A DNA stretch of 64,000 nucleotides from Streptomyces smyrnaeus (GCF_017676345.1 NZ_JAFFZM010000006.1:248001-312000); one strand, 5' to 3'; positions 30,217-39,420 are shown, numbered from the stretch's first letter. The notes: a model not told the origin generated them from the letters alone. Made by a program: numbers and translations.

Positions 30217-30972
30217 TCAGGCGCCCACCTTCCGGAACACCTGGGTGCCCAGGCCCAGCGACACCACGGCCAGCGCGGCGGCGACGGCCGCGCCGAGGGC
30301 CAGCGAGCCGTCCGTGTAGTGCCCGGTGAAGGCGTCGCGTACCGCGTCGACGACGTACCGGAACGGTACGAAGCGTGAGAGCGTGTCCAGCCAGCCCGGC
30401 GCCAGCGCCATCGGAAGCAGGATTCCGGACAGCAGCATCGCCGGCATGTTGAGGGAGTTGATGACGGGCGCGAACTCCTGTGGCGAGCCGACCCGCATCG
30501 CCAGCGCGTACGACAGCGAGGCGAGCGAAGCGGCGAGCAGGCCCACCAGGAGGAAGCCCAGCAGTACCCCGGCCACCGGTGCGCGCAGTCCCAGGGCGAC
30601 GCCGACCAGGACGAGCAGCAAGGACTGCACGAACAGCTGGAGGACGTCGCGGATCAGACGCCCCAGCAGCAGGGCCAGCCTGCTGACGGGCGTCACCCGC
30701 ATCCTCTCCACCACGCCGTGCTGTTTCTCGATGAGGATGTTGAACCCGGCGAAGGCGGAGGAGAACAGGCCGAGCTGGACGAGGAGGCCGGGCACCAGCA
30801 GTTGCCAGGAGTCGCCGTTCCCGCCGAGGTGGAGGCCCTCCAGCAGCGGGCCGAAGAAGACGAGGAAGAGCAGCGGCTGGAGCAGCCCGAAGACCAGCCC
30901 GAGTTTGGATGCTGCCGTCTGCCGGATGTAGCGCCCGGCGATGATGCCGGTGTCTGTCAGCAGGTGGGACAC
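30217..30972 (-). CDS. ABC-2 type transporter permease, DrrB-like
   Basis: A 251-residue protein with six hydrophobic segments and the ABC-2 permease motif before the third helix (FNILIEKQHGVVERMRVTPVSR). It is the membrane half of a drug- or lipid-export system with the ATPase gene 136 bp upstream on the same strand. The start is GTG 30972. DrrAB systems export antibiotics such as daunorubicin and also lipids; the substrate here is unknown. The gap before it contains a GGGCGCAC repeat (31008-31034). The adjacent TetR gene probably controls it. Confidence 0.9.
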   Translation of the reverse strand: MSHLLTDTGIIAGRYIRQTAASKLGLVFGLLQPLLFLVFFGPLLEGLHLGGNGDSWQLLVPGLLVQLGLFSSAFAGFNILIEKQHGVVERMRVTPVSRLALLLGRLIRDVLQLFVQSLLLVLVGVALGLRAPVAGVLLGFLLVGLLAASLASLSYALAMRVGSPQEFAPVINSLNMPAMLLSGILLPMALAPGWLDTLSRFVPFRYVVDAVRDAFTGHYTDGSLALGAAVAAALAVVSLGLGTQVFRKVGA

Positions 30973-31108
30973 AGGAGGGTTGTCCGTTCTCTAGGGAGAC
31001 CGTGGGGAGCGCACGGGCGCACGGGCGCACAGCGCGCCCGGAACGCGCGAGCGCGCGGCTGCGAAGCTCTGCGGAAGCGGTGGGGCGGTGGAGCGGTGGT
31101 GCTTCGGG

Positions 31109-31897
31109 TCAGACGGCGACGGGCGTGTGTTCCGCCTCTCGCTCGGCCCTGCGCCCGGTCAGGGCGATGAAGGCGTCCTGCAGGCCGGCGTCGGCCGAGC
31201 CGGCGTGGCGCTGCTTGAGCTCGGTCGGAGTGCCCTGCGCGACGACGCGGCCGTCGTCCAGGATCACCAGTCGGTCGGCGAGCGCGTCGGCCTCGTCCAG
31301 GTAGTGCGTGGTCAGGAAGACGGTCATGCCGCGCTCGTCGCGCAGCCGCCCGACCAGCTGCCACAGGTCGGCACGGCTGCCGGGGTCGAGTCCGGTCGTC
31401 GGCTCGTCGAGGAAGAGCAGCACGGGTTCGTGGGTGAGAGCCATGGCGATGTCCAGTCGGCGCCGCTGGCCGCCGGACAGGGCGCCGCAGGGGCGGTCGA
31501 GCAGGGCGACCAGATCGAGTTCTTCCGCCAGCTCGGTGGTGCGGCGGGCGGCTTCGGACCTGCCGAGCCGGTAGAGCCTGCCCTGGGTGGTCAGCTCCTC
31601 GCGGACGCTGACGGTGGGGTCGACCCCACCGGACTGTGCGACGTAGCCGATGCGCCTCCGTACGCCGGTGGGGTCCGCGATCAGGTCGTGGCCCGCGACG
31701 GTCGCGGTGCCCGAGGTGGGCGGCAGCAGCGTGGTGAGCATCCGGAGCGTGGTCGTCTTGCCCGCTCCGTTGGGGCCGAGGAAGCCGAGGATCTCGCCCT
31801 GCTCGACGGTCAGGTCGATGCCGCGTACGGCTTCGACGGTGCGCGATGTGGTGTGGAAGGCCCGGGTCAGCCCGGCGGTGTGGATGGCTGCTGGCAT
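31109..31897 (-). CDS. ABC transporter ATP-binding protein, DrrA-like
   Basis: Cytoplasmic ATPase of the exporter. Walker A is GFLGPNGAGKTTTLRM (about residue 37), the ABC signature is LSGGQRRRLDIAMAL (about 139), Walker B is LLFLDEPTTGLDPG, and the switch His is in FLTTHYLDEAD. The 262-residue length is shorter than typical DrrA (about 330), lacking part of the C-terminal regulatory domain. ATG 31897 lies 80 bp from the divergent TetR gene. A palindromic element (31931-31945) sits between them. Export of a toxic compound under TetR control is the simplest reading. Confidence 0.92.
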   Translation of the reverse strand: MPAAIHTAGLTRAFHTTSRTVEAVRGIDLTVEQGEILGFLGPNGAGKTTTLRMLTTLLPPTSGTATVAGHDLIADPTGVRRRIGYVAQSGGVDPTVSVREELTTQGRLYRLGRSEAARRTTELAEELDLVALLDRPCGALSGGQRRRLDIAMALTHEPVLLFLDEPTTGLDPGSRADLWQLVGRLRDERGMTVFLTTHYLDEADALADRLVILDDGRVVAQGTPTELKQRHAGSADAGLQDAFIALTGRRAEREAEHTPVAV

Positions 31898-31930
31898 GGC
31901 TCCAGAAAAACAGAGTCACTGAAAACTTGC

Positions 31931-31971
31931 AATCTCCCCAAGATTTGAGAGACCCCACCCTGGCCTACGAT
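31931..31971. promoter_or_regulatory. Divergent control region between ABC exporter and tetR
   Basis: AATCT (31931-31935) and AGATT (31941-31945) form the core of an inverted repeat. On the + strand TTTGAG (31944-31949) and TACGAT (31966-31971), 16 bp apart, make a good housekeeping promoter. Its start site would fall at the tetR ATG (31978). A TetR dimer on the inverted repeat would overlap the -35 box. Confidence 0.5.
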
Positions 31972-31977
31972 GGGGCC

Positions 31978-32631
31978 ATGGCCACCACCGCCCCAGAGGG
32001 CCGCAGAGAACGGAAGAAGCGCGAGACCCGTCAGCGGATCTCCGACATCGCCACCGGGCTGTTCCTGGCGCGCGGTTTCGACGCGGTCACCATCGCCGAG
32101 ATCGCCGAGGCGGCCGACGTCTCGGTCAACACGGTCTACAACTACTTCCCGGCAAAGGAGGACCTCTTCTTCGACCGCGAGGAGGAGATGGTCGACCGCG
32201 CCGCCGCCCTGGTGCGCGACCGCGAGCCGGGCCGGTCCGCCGCCGGCGCCGTACTGGGCAGGCTGCGCCAGGACATCGCCGAGCAGAACCTGTACGCGGG
32301 CATCCGGGAGGGGTTCGGCGACTTCATGCGTGTTGTGCGCGAGTCCCCCGCGCTGGTGGCCCGGCTGATGGTGCTGCACCACCGCACCGCCGACCGGCTG
32401 CGGGAGACCCTGGCTGCCGAGACCGACGCGGCTCCCGGCGATCCGATGCCCGAGCTCGTCGCCTACGAACTGGTGAACCTGGTCAACCTGGTGACCCGGG
32501 GCGCCACACTGAGCATCGCCGATGGAACCTCACCCGAACAGGCCGCCCGCGACGCGCTCGCCAAACTGGAGGCCTTCGAGTCGTTCGTCACCGACGAGTT
32601 CCTCAACTACGCGACGAAGCCCGGCCGGTGA
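31978..32631 (+). CDS. TetR-family transcriptional regulator
   Basis: N-terminal helix-turn-helix at about residues 14-62 (RQRISDIATGLFLARGFDAV, then EIAEAADVSVNTVYNYFPAKEDL) is the TetR DNA-binding domain; the C-terminal ligand domain is divergent. The protein has 217 residues. The preceding -10 TACGAT ends seven bases before ATG 31978 and there is no ribosome-binding site, so the mRNA is probably leaderless, which is frequent for Streptomyces regulators. It is divergent from the DrrAB-like exporter, the typical arrangement of an exporter repressor. The ligand is unknown. Confidence 0.93.
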   Translation: MATTAPEGRRERKKRETRQRISDIATGLFLARGFDAVTIAEIAEAADVSVNTVYNYFPAKEDLFFDREEEMVDRAAALVRDREPGRSAAGAVLGRLRQDIAEQNLYAGIREGFGDFMRVVRESPALVARLMVLHHRTADRLRETLAAETDAAPGDPMPELVAYELVNLVNLVTRGATLSIADGTSPEQAARDALAKLEAFESFVTDEFLNYATKPGR

Positions 32632-32819
32632 GCCGCCCCCAGCCAGCGTCGCCCCACCGTGTGACGTCCGCCATGTGAGACGTGATACGTGTCTCTTCGT
32701 CCCCCACGCTCCGGCGTAAGGCGCTAATGTCCGCCCAACGGACGGTCATTCACAAGGCACGGGGCGCTACCCCCGAGGGCGGGAGCGCGACCCGGCGCGA
32801 CGAAGTGAGGGTGAAGAAC

Positions 32820-33668
32820 GTGGCGAAGAAGCTCGCCGTCATCGGAGCCGGACTCATGGGTTCCGGAATCGCACAGGTCTCCGCTCAGGCGGGCTGGGAC
32901 GTGACGCTCCGCGATGTGACGGACGAGGCGCTCGCCCGTGGTACCGACGGGATCAAGGCGTCGTACGAGAAGTTCGTCGCCAAGGGGAAGCTCACCGCCG
33001 CCGACGCGGAGGCGGCCCTGGCCCGTATCACCACCACCACGGACCTGGACGCGGCAGCCGAGGCGGATGTCGTCGTCGAGGCCGTCTTCGAGAAGATCGA
33101 GGTCAAGCGGGAGATCTTCGCCGCCCTCGACAAACTGGTCGATGACCGGACCGTACTCGCCTCCAACACCTCCGCCATCCCCATCACCAAGATCGCGGCG
33201 GCCACCGGCCGGCCGGAGCGGGTCGTCGGCACGCACTTCTTCTCGCCGGTGCCCATGATGGCCCTGTGCGAGCTGGTGCGCGGCCTGAAGACCAGCGACG
33301 AAACCCTCGCCACCGCCCGGGAGTTCGCCGAGTCCGTCGGCAAGACCTGCGTCGTCGTCAACCGGGACGTCGCGGGCTTCGTCACCACCCGCCTCATCTC
33401 GGCGCTCGTGGTGGAGGCCGCCAAGCTCTACGAGTCCGGCGTCGCCTCGGCGGAGGACATCGACACCGCCTGCCGGCTCGGCTTCGGCCACGCCATGGGG
33501 CCGCTGGCCACCGCCGACCTGACCGGTGTCGACATCCTGCTGCACGCCACCGAGAACATCCACACCGAGTCCCAGGACGCCAAGTTCGCCCCGCCGGAGC
33601 TGATGCGCCGCATGGTCGACGCCGGCGACCTGGGCCGCAAGAGCGGGCAGGGCTTCTACCCGCACTGA
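32820..33668 (+). CDS. 3-hydroxybutyryl-CoA dehydrogenase
   Basis: NAD(P)-dependent oxidoreductase interconverting acetoacetyl-CoA and 3-hydroxybutyryl-CoA. The Rossmann motif is VIGAGLMGSGIAQVSA at the N-terminus; the catalytic segment GTHFFSPVPMMALCELV contains the His, and the SNTSAIPITKIA and NRDVAGFVTTRL motifs are typical. The C-terminal domain ends in GRKSGQGFYPH. Start GTG 32820 (282 residues, the family length) has GAGG 9 bases upstream; in-frame GTGs at 32811 and 32805 are alternatives. It pairs functionally with the thiolase encoded at 52038 in C4 acyl-CoA formation, although the two genes lie 20 kb apart. Confidence 0.93.
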   Translation: MAKKLAVIGAGLMGSGIAQVSAQAGWDVTLRDVTDEALARGTDGIKASYEKFVAKGKLTAADAEAALARITTTTDLDAAAEADVVVEAVFEKIEVKREIFAALDKLVDDRTVLASNTSAIPITKIAAATGRPERVVGTHFFSPVPMMALCELVRGLKTSDETLATAREFAESVGKTCVVVNRDVAGFVTTRLISALVVEAAKLYESGVASAEDIDTACRLGFGHAMGPLATADLTGVDILLHATENIHTESQDAKFAPPELMRRMVDAGDLGRKSGQGFYPH

Positions 33669-33986
33669 ACCGCCGCACGGGACGCCCGGAGACGGTGGTC
33701 GTACTCCACGCCCTGCCGCCGGCCTGGTTGCCGGTGGTTGCTCCTCTCCTCGGCGCGTGGCCGGCGGAACCGACGGTCCGCGCCACCGGCACATCCGGTG
33801 ACCGGTCCGCTGCCGGCTCCCACTCACCTGAGTGAAATCCGGTATCGGTCAGGACACGGACGGCAACTCCACCGCTGCGGCACCAGTCATCTGTGGTGAA
33901 GGGGGCCGCACCCCGTGCAGGTCCCCGCGGCGGGCTGCAACACGCGCAAAGCGCCAACAAACGACGGAACCACTCCGGGAGCGCAT
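33669..33986. other. Upstream region of the STAS gene with a short palindrome
   Basis: No gene is evident in these 318 bp. CACTCA (33821-33826) and TGAGTG (33829-33834) form a perfect inverted repeat around CC. GGGG and CCCC blocks further on (33901-33915) could form a hairpin. The palindrome may be an operator, but no adjacent promoter is clear. Confidence 0.4.
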
Positions 33987-34346
33987 ATGCACATCAGGGG
34001 CGACCACGCCGAGCTGGTCGTCGGAGGTCGTCTCGACGTCCGCAGCGCGGCGGACGCCCGTACGGTTCTGCACGCGGCTGTCGACTCGGGCGACGGCGAC
34101 CTCGTGCTGGATCTCGCCGAGCTCGACTCGTGGGACGCCACGGGCCTCGGCGTCATCATGGGCGCCCACCGCCGCGCGGGACGGTGCGGCCGCAGACTCG
34201 TCCTGCGTGAGGTGCCCTCGCAGATGCAGCGCCTGCTGGTGGCCACTCGGCTGCACCGCATCCTCGCCATCGAGACCCCCGCGCCGGGCGGCTCCCGGGC
34301 GGCCGGGTCCCGGTCCGGACAGTCCGGCATTCTGGCGAAGCCATGA
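33987..34346 (+). CDS. STAS-domain protein, anti-anti-sigma factor-like
   Basis: A 119-residue single STAS domain. The strand-loop LDLAELDSWDATGLGVIMGA corresponds to the phosphorylation loop of SpoIIAA/BldG-type antagonists. The acceptor position normally held by Ser is occupied by Ala-Thr (WDATGL), so Thr would be the phospho-acceptor. I start at ATG 33987, which has GGGAG five bases upstream; the longer frame to 33915 has no such support. No kinase gene (anti-sigma) lies next to it; the neighbouring large P-loop protein is the only candidate partner by position. The tail after residue 95 is Gly/Ser/Arg-rich. Which sigma factor it serves is unknown. Confidence 0.82.
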   Translation: MHIRGDHAELVVGGRLDVRSAADARTVLHAAVDSGDGDLVLDLAELDSWDATGLGVIMGAHRRAGRCGRRLVLREVPSQMQRLLVATRLHRILAIETPAPGGSRAAGSRSGQSGILAKP

Positions 34347-34461
34347 CAACCCGGCCGGTGCCGTCCCCGCGTCCCGCCGCTTCCTGGACAATGGAGGCCG
34401 CGCACCGGACCGGCCCCTCTCGACCGGCCGGCCGCGCCACCAGCTCTTGGGAGACATGACG

Positions 34462-36954
34462 ATGGAACGGCACGGCAGCGAGCGTTACGCACACGGGGAC
34501 GAGCACCCGTCCACCGGAGCCACGACCAGCGGCGAACCGGCCGGCGGCGAACCGACCGGCGGCGAACCGGCCGACGGCCGACCGGGCAGTGGGACCGGCG
34601 GCGAGTCGGCCCGTGCGGTCCGGCTCGTGGCCGACCGGTACCTGGTGACGGTCAACCCGGTCGACGGCAGCGAGATCGAACCCTGCCCGCCGGGTGAGCA
34701 GCGCGGCACCCCGGCCAAGCTCACCCCGCAGGACCGCCCCGTCCCCGAGACGGTCACCGCCGTGGCCGCGCTGCCGCCCGGCAGCCTGCTGGAGCGGGAC
34801 GAGGAGCGCGAACGGCTCACCCGGCTGCTCTCCCGTGGGCGCTCGGTGCGGCTCACCGGGCGCTCCGGGTCCGGCCGCAGCGCCCTCCTCGACGCCGTCG
34901 CCGGGGACGTCGCCTCCCTCGCGCCCGACGGGGTGATCCGGCTCAGCGGCTACCACCGCACGCCCAGCGACCTGATGTACGACCTGTTCGCCGCCGTGCA
35001 CAGCGCCCCGCTGCACCGGCCGGGGAAGACCGAGCTGGTCAGCGCGCTCGGTGGGATCGGCGCCGTCGTCCTCGTCGACGATCTGGAGTTCGGCGGCGAG
35101 GCCCTGGACGAGCTGCTGCGGGCCACGCCCGAGTGCGCCTTCGTGTTCGCCGTCACCCCCGACCAGCCGGCGCCCGCCCCCGGCTCGTACCTCGAAGAGG
35201 TGTTCCTGCCCGGGCTGAGCCGTACCGCCTGTATGGAGCTGATGGAACGGGCCGTCCACCGCCAGCTCACCGACGAGGAGGCCGACTGGGCCGCGGACCT
35301 GTGGTTCGGCTCCGAGGGGCTGCCGCTGCGCTTCGTCCAGGCCGGGGCGCTGCTGCGGCTGCAGGGCAGCGACAGCGTCGTTCCCGACCTGCCGGACGAC
35401 GTGGCGCTGGCCCCGCTGCTGGCCGCGGCGCTCTCCGAGGCGGGCCGCGGAGCACTGCGGCTGGCCCTCGCACTCGAAGGAGAGCTCCCGCACCCCGAGC
35501 ACCTGCCCGCCCTCACCGGCGACCCGCAGGCCGACGAGAGCGTCACCGAACTGCTGGCCTCCGGGCTGATCAGCCCGGCAGGCGGCCACTTCAAGCTCGC
35601 CGCGGGCGTCGCCGCACAGCTCACCGAGGCCGGTCACACCGAGGGCGGCGCCGCACACGCGCTCGCTGCCGCGCAGCACTACAGCTGGTGGGCAGGACAG
35701 GCCTCCGTCAGCGCCGACCGCGTCGCGCAGGAAGCCGACGCGCTGCTCGCCGCCGTACGGGGCGCCCGGGGCGGCGGCAGCGCCAGTGCCGCGGTGCTGC
35801 TCGCCCGCACGGCAGCGCCCGTGCTGGCGGCGGGCATGCGCTGGAGCGCCTGGGAGCGGATGCTGCGCTGCGGCCAGGAGGCCGCCCGCGCCTCCGGTGA
35901 GCTCGCCGAGGAGGCCTACTTCCACCACGAGCTGGGCATCCTCGCCCTGTCCGCCGGCAACCCCGAGCGGGCCCGCTCCGAACTGGAGACCGCGCTCGGG
36001 CTGCGCGGCACACTGGCGGAGCAGCGCGGCATGGTCGCGGGCCGCAGGGCGCTCGCTCTGGTGACCGACCAGCTCGCCGCGGCCGGGTCCACCCCGCCCG
36101 GCGGACCGGCGGCGAGCCCGGCCGTGAACCCGTACGCCCCCGTCGACACACCGCCGCTGGGCGCTCCGGAGGCCGTCACCGCAGCCGCCGCCGGGACCGA
36201 CGCGGCCACCACCCCGGCCCTGTCGACCGCCGCCGCGCAGCAGCAGCAGCCGGGGGAGACGCTGGTCTCGCCGACGGACGGCGCGCCCGACTCGGCCGGC
36301 ACCGCGTCCCGCGCCGGGCACACCAGCGGCCGGCACGGCGCACCGCGCGGCTGGCGCGCCTTCACCAGCAGCAAGCGCAACCTCGCGGCGGCCGGTGCGG
36401 GCGCGCTGATCGCCGCCGTACTCGGCACGGTCGTCACGCTCGGCACCGTCTCCGACGACGACCCCCCGGACTCGGTACGGCCGGATGCCGGCACCTCCCG
36501 AGACGACGAGGACAACGCCCCCGGCGACGCCTCGCCCGGTGACGGCAGCAGAAGCGGACAGCCGGGGCGGCAGCAGCCCGCCGCGGGCAGCCCGTCGCAG
36601 GGCGCTCGACAGGGACCGGCGTCCTCGTCGCAGGACGCGGGGACGCCTGGCGGCAGGCCGAGCTCCTCCGAGGAGTCCTCCAGCTCCCCGGACGACCCCA
36701 GCAGCCCCCACAGGCCGCCGTCCTCACCCGACGACCCGCCCTCCTCGCCGAACCGGCCGCCGTCCTCCTCGCCGGAGGACCCGCCCTCCTCCCAGGACCC
36801 GTCGCCCGACCCCAGCGACGACCCGTCCTCGCAGGACCCGGGGAAGACCCCCTCGGGCGGCGCGGACCGGACCCCCACGGACGCCGGCACGACAACTGGC
36901 GGCTCCCCGAGCACCGGCCAGGGGTCCGACTCGGCCGCACCCTCGGCGTCGTAG
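34462..36954 (+). CDS. Membrane-anchored P-loop NTPase-like protein with Ser/Pro-rich tail
   Basis: An 830-residue protein. Residues 1-50 hold a tandem GGEPx repeat; a STAND-like NTPase domain spans about 105-430; a helical, TPR-like region follows (EAYFHHELGILALSAGNPERA). One membrane helix lies at about 642-664, then 165 residues of Ser/Pro/Asp repeats that would be outside the cell. The Walker A loop GRSGSGRS (133-140) has Arg in place of the invariant Lys, while Walker B AVVLVDDL is normal, so ATP hydrolysis is doubtful. ATG 34462 has GGGAG eight bases upstream. Function unknown. Placed after a STAS gene, it could be a sensory scaffold reaching the wall. Confidence 0.75.
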   Translation: MERHGSERYAHGDEHPSTGATTSGEPAGGEPTGGEPADGRPGSGTGGESARAVRLVADRYLVTVNPVDGSEIEPCPPGEQRGTPAKLTPQDRPVPETVTAVAALPPGSLLERDEERERLTRLLSRGRSVRLTGRSGSGRSALLDAVAGDVASLAPDGVIRLSGYHRTPSDLMYDLFAAVHSAPLHRPGKTELVSALGGIGAVVLVDDLEFGGEALDELLRATPECAFVFAVTPDQPAPAPGSYLEEVFLPGLSRTACMELMERAVHRQLTDEEADWAADLWFGSEGLPLRFVQAGALLRLQGSDSVVPDLPDDVALAPLLAAALSEAGRGALRLALALEGELPHPEHLPALTGDPQADESVTELLASGLISPAGGHFKLAAGVAAQLTEAGHTEGGAAHALAAAQHYSWWAGQASVSADRVAQEADALLAAVRGARGGGSASAAVLLARTAAPVLAAGMRWSAWERMLRCGQEAARASGELAEEAYFHHELGILALSAGNPERARSELETALGLRGTLAEQRGMVAGRRALALVTDQLAAAGSTPPGGPAASPAVNPYAPVDTPPLGAPEAVTAAAAGTDAATTPALSTAAAQQQQPGETLVSPTDGAPDSAGTASRAGHTSGRHGAPRGWRAFTSSKRNLAAAGAGALIAAVLGTVVTLGTVSDDDPPDSVRPDAGTSRDDEDNAPGDASPGDGSRSGQPGRQQPAAGSPSQGARQGPASSSQDAGTPGGRPSSSEESSSSPDDPSSPHRPPSSPDDPPSSPNRPPSSSPEDPPSSQDPSPDPSDDPSSQDPGKTPSGGADRTPTDAGTTTGGSPSTGQGSDSAAPSAS

Positions 36955-37080
36955 GTCCCGAGGGAACGTGCTCCGCGGGACAGTCGAGGTGCCGCTGCCG
37001 CGGGTCGGCAGTGTCGCCCGCGCAGAGGCTGCCGCACCGTGCACAGGCGCGGGCGGCCCGGCAGCGGCAGGATCTCGTGC

Positions 37081-38640
37081 ATGAACGATGCCCGCGAAGT
37101 GCTCTGCCGTCCGCGCTGGAGGCGCACCCTGTGGTTCTTCGTCGGGCTCGGGGCGGCCGGGATGGGCGTGGCCGTGGTGGGCACGCTGCTTCGGGACGAG
37201 CTCGCGGTGGTGTGGCTGGGTGTCGGACTGCTCCTCGCCCCGCTGGGCGTCGCGGCGCTGTACGCGGCCACCGCCCGGGTGCGCGCCGACGCGTACGGCC
37301 TGCGCTCCTGGACGCTGCTGAGCCGCTGGAGCGTGCCGTGGCAGGACGTCGCCGACCTACGGATCCAGCTGCGGCACGAGCGCAACCACCGGGCCAGGAC
37401 CACCCGTCGCGTCAGCGTGTTGCTGTGTGACGGCGGCAAGCGGCTCCTGCCCCTGCCGCACGGCCCCTGTGACGACCCGGACTTCGACGCGGAACTGGAC
37501 GTGCTCCGCGCACTGCACCGCCGGCACGGAACCCCGCGGTCGAGCCACCTTCCCGTCCTTACGTACCGCACCGTCGGACGAACCTGGGCCGGGGCGCTGA
37601 GTCTGTGCGTGCTGCTGCTGGCGGGCGCGGGGGTGGCCGCCTGGTTCGTACCGAACGCGTCGTCGCAGGAGAGGGCGTGGGTCTCGGCGGCCCCGTGCAC
37701 TTCCCGCACCCCCGCCGACGAGCGTGACGAGTGCCTGACCACCCTGTCGGCCGAGATCGAGCGGACCGAGGCCGGCCGGCCCAAGCACAGCAGCTGGTTG
37801 TACTTCACCGACAGCCGGCCGCAGAAGCGGCTCGCGGTCTCCCGCGAGGCCGCGCTCGCGTTCGATGCCGGTGACAGCGTCGAACTGACCGTCTGGCGCC
37901 GCGAGGTGATGGAGGTCGCGGGGGAGGGCCATGTGTGGCGCAACCACATCGCCGACGCCGGGGCGCTGGCCGTCGTCGCGGCCGCGGTCGCCCTCGCCGC
38001 GGTCTACCCGGGCACGAAGGTGCTGCTGCGGCTGCGCGCCCGTCGCCGGCCCGACGACGAGGTCCTCCCGTCGGCTCTGCCGTTCGCGGGCGCGCTCGTC
38101 GGCACGGCCGTGTGGCTGCTGCCGCTGTGCTACCGCCACCCCACGGGCCTCGCCTCTTCCGAGGCCGTCGCATGGGCCGTCGCGGGTTCGCTGGTGACGC
38201 TGGGCCTGTTCGTCCGGGCCTGGTACGCCACGCGCGTCCGTACGCCCGCGGCGGACGCTGAGGACGCTGCGGCCGAGGTGTCCGCCGAGCCGGAGCGGGA
38301 GGCGTTCTTGGCCGCCCGGTTCCTGGAGCACACCGAGTACAACCCGCACGGCTTCGGCACCCACATCGTCGTCGGGGACGGCCCGCCCGCTGTGACCCCC
38401 CACCCGGGCCCGGGAAGGTTCGCGGCCAGACCGATTCCGGTGGAGCGGCTCACCGTGCGGGACGTGCGGCGGGTCCGGGGCGACGACGGCGACACCGTCC
38501 CCAGGGGCTGGCACATCGCCGAACTCGACGACGCGGGTACGCCGGTCCGCCTCGCGGCCGCCCCGGACGACCTGGCCCGCCTGGTCCGCGAGTTGGGATC
38601 CGCGCGAACGTCGGCGCAGGCCGCGGGCCCCCGGACGTGA
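37081..38640 (+). CDS. PH-like domain membrane protein of unknown function
   Basis: A 519-residue protein. Two N-terminal membrane helices (about residues 15-35 and 41-60) are followed by a PH-like cytoplasmic module with the hallmark RADAYGLRSWTLLSRWSVPWQDVADLRI segment (about 68-95). Further membrane helices appear near 176-197, 295-317, 335-352 and 365-383. An extracellular loop between 198 and 294 contains two Cys (PCTSRT and ECLTT) likely disulfide-bonded. The C-terminal 100 residues are hydrophilic. ATG 37081 lies after a poor ribosome-binding site. It converges with nucS. I recognise no specific function. Confidence 0.72.
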   Translation: MNDAREVLCRPRWRRTLWFFVGLGAAGMGVAVVGTLLRDELAVVWLGVGLLLAPLGVAALYAATARVRADAYGLRSWTLLSRWSVPWQDVADLRIQLRHERNHRARTTRRVSVLLCDGGKRLLPLPHGPCDDPDFDAELDVLRALHRRHGTPRSSHLPVLTYRTVGRTWAGALSLCVLLLAGAGVAAWFVPNASSQERAWVSAAPCTSRTPADERDECLTTLSAEIERTEAGRPKHSSWLYFTDSRPQKRLAVSREAALAFDAGDSVELTVWRREVMEVAGEGHVWRNHIADAGALAVVAAAVALAAVYPGTKVLLRLRARRRPDDEVLPSALPFAGALVGTAVWLLPLCYRHPTGLASSEAVAWAVAGSLVTLGLFVRAWYATRVRTPAADAEDAAAEVSAEPEREAFLAARFLEHTEYNPHGFGTHIVVGDGPPAVTPHPGPGRFAARPIPVERLTVRDVRRVRGDDGDTVPRGWHIAELDDAGTPVRLAAAPDDLARLVRELGSARTSAQAAGPRT

Positions 38641-38663
38641 CCACCTCCGGCGGCCCGCGACGG

Positions 38664-38724
38664 CGGCCGTTCGCAGCGGCCGTCCGGAGCGGCCGTCCGG
38701 CGCCGTCCGCAGCGGCCGTTCGGC
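38664..38724. repeat. Short GCGGCCGTCCGG-type tandem repeat between convergent genes
   Basis: Four imperfect copies of a 12-14 bp unit, (a)gcggccgt(t/c)cgg, fill the space between the membrane protein gene and nucS. The units can pair with each other because GCGGCCGC-like cores are self-complementary. It may help end both transcripts; it has no T runs. Confidence 0.55.
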
Positions 38725-38757
38725 CGGGCCGGTGCCGGGGCAGGCCGGGCCGCCGGG

Positions 38758-39420
38758 TCAGAACAGGCGGAGCTTGTCGTCCTCGATACCGCGCAGGGCG
38801 TCGTAGTCCAGGGTCACGCAGTCGATGCCGCGGTCGGTGGCCAGGACCCGGGCCTGGGGCTTGATCTCCTGGGCCGCGAAGACGCCCTTGACCGGGGCCA
38901 GATGCGGGTCCCGGTTGAGCAGTTCCAGATAGCGGGTGAGCTGTTCGACGCCGTCGATCTCACCGCGGCGCTTGATCTCGATGGCGACGGTCGTCCCGTC
39001 GCCGTCCCGCCCCAGGATGTCGACGGGGCCGATGGCGGTGGGGAATTCGCGGCGGATCAGTGACCATCCGTCGCCCAGCGTCTCCATACGGTCGGCGAGG
39101 AGTTCCTGGAGGTGCGCTTCCACGCCATCCTTGATCAGACCCGGGTCGACGCCCAGTTCGTGGGAGGAGTCGTGCAGTATCTCCTCCATCGTGATGATCA
39201 GTTTCTCGCCCGCCTTGTTCTCCACCGTCCAGCGCTCGTCGTCCCCCTCTTTGAGAGTGCACGGGGGAGACATCCAGTTGAGGGGCTTGTAGGCGCGGTC
39301 GTCGGCGTGGACGGACACCGATCCGTCCGCCTTGACCAGGATGAGTCTGGGCGCTGAGGGCAGGTGTGCGGTGAGCCTGCCGGCGTAGTCGACAGAGCAG
39401 CGGGCGATGACGAGACGCAT
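38758..39420 (-). CDS. nucS: Mismatch-specific endonuclease NucS/EndoMS
   Basis: NucS cuts both strands at G-T, G-G and T-T mismatches and drives the MutS/MutL-independent mismatch repair of actinobacteria. The N-terminal DNA-binding domain (about 1-115) is followed by the RecB-like nuclease with the catalytic Asp in GPVDILGRD, the Glu-x-Lys in [20 protein letters not shown] and the QLTRYLELL helix. The 220-residue length agrees with the family. ATG 39420 starts it, 218 bp from the divergent small gene. The C-terminus DDKLRLF contains a beta-clamp-binding-like motif used for partnership with the sliding clamp. The identification is strong. Confidence 0.95.
   Translation of the reverse strand: MRLVIARCSVDYAGRLTAHLPSAPRLILVKADGSVSVHADDRAYKPLNWMSPPCTLKEGDDERWTVENKAGEKLIITMEEILHDSSHELGVDPGLIKDGVEAHLQELLADRMETLGDGWSLIRREFPTAIGPVDILGRDGDGTTVAIEIKRRGEIDGVEQLTRYLELLNRDPHLAPVKGVFAAQEIKPQARVLATDRGIDCVTLDYDALRGIEDDKLRLF

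Noticed and set aside
34156..36711. Minus-strand 851-codon open frame opposite the P-loop protein gene
   Set aside because: Arg/Gly/Ala-rich, overlaps a protein with clear NTPase motifs and no ribosome-binding site of its own.
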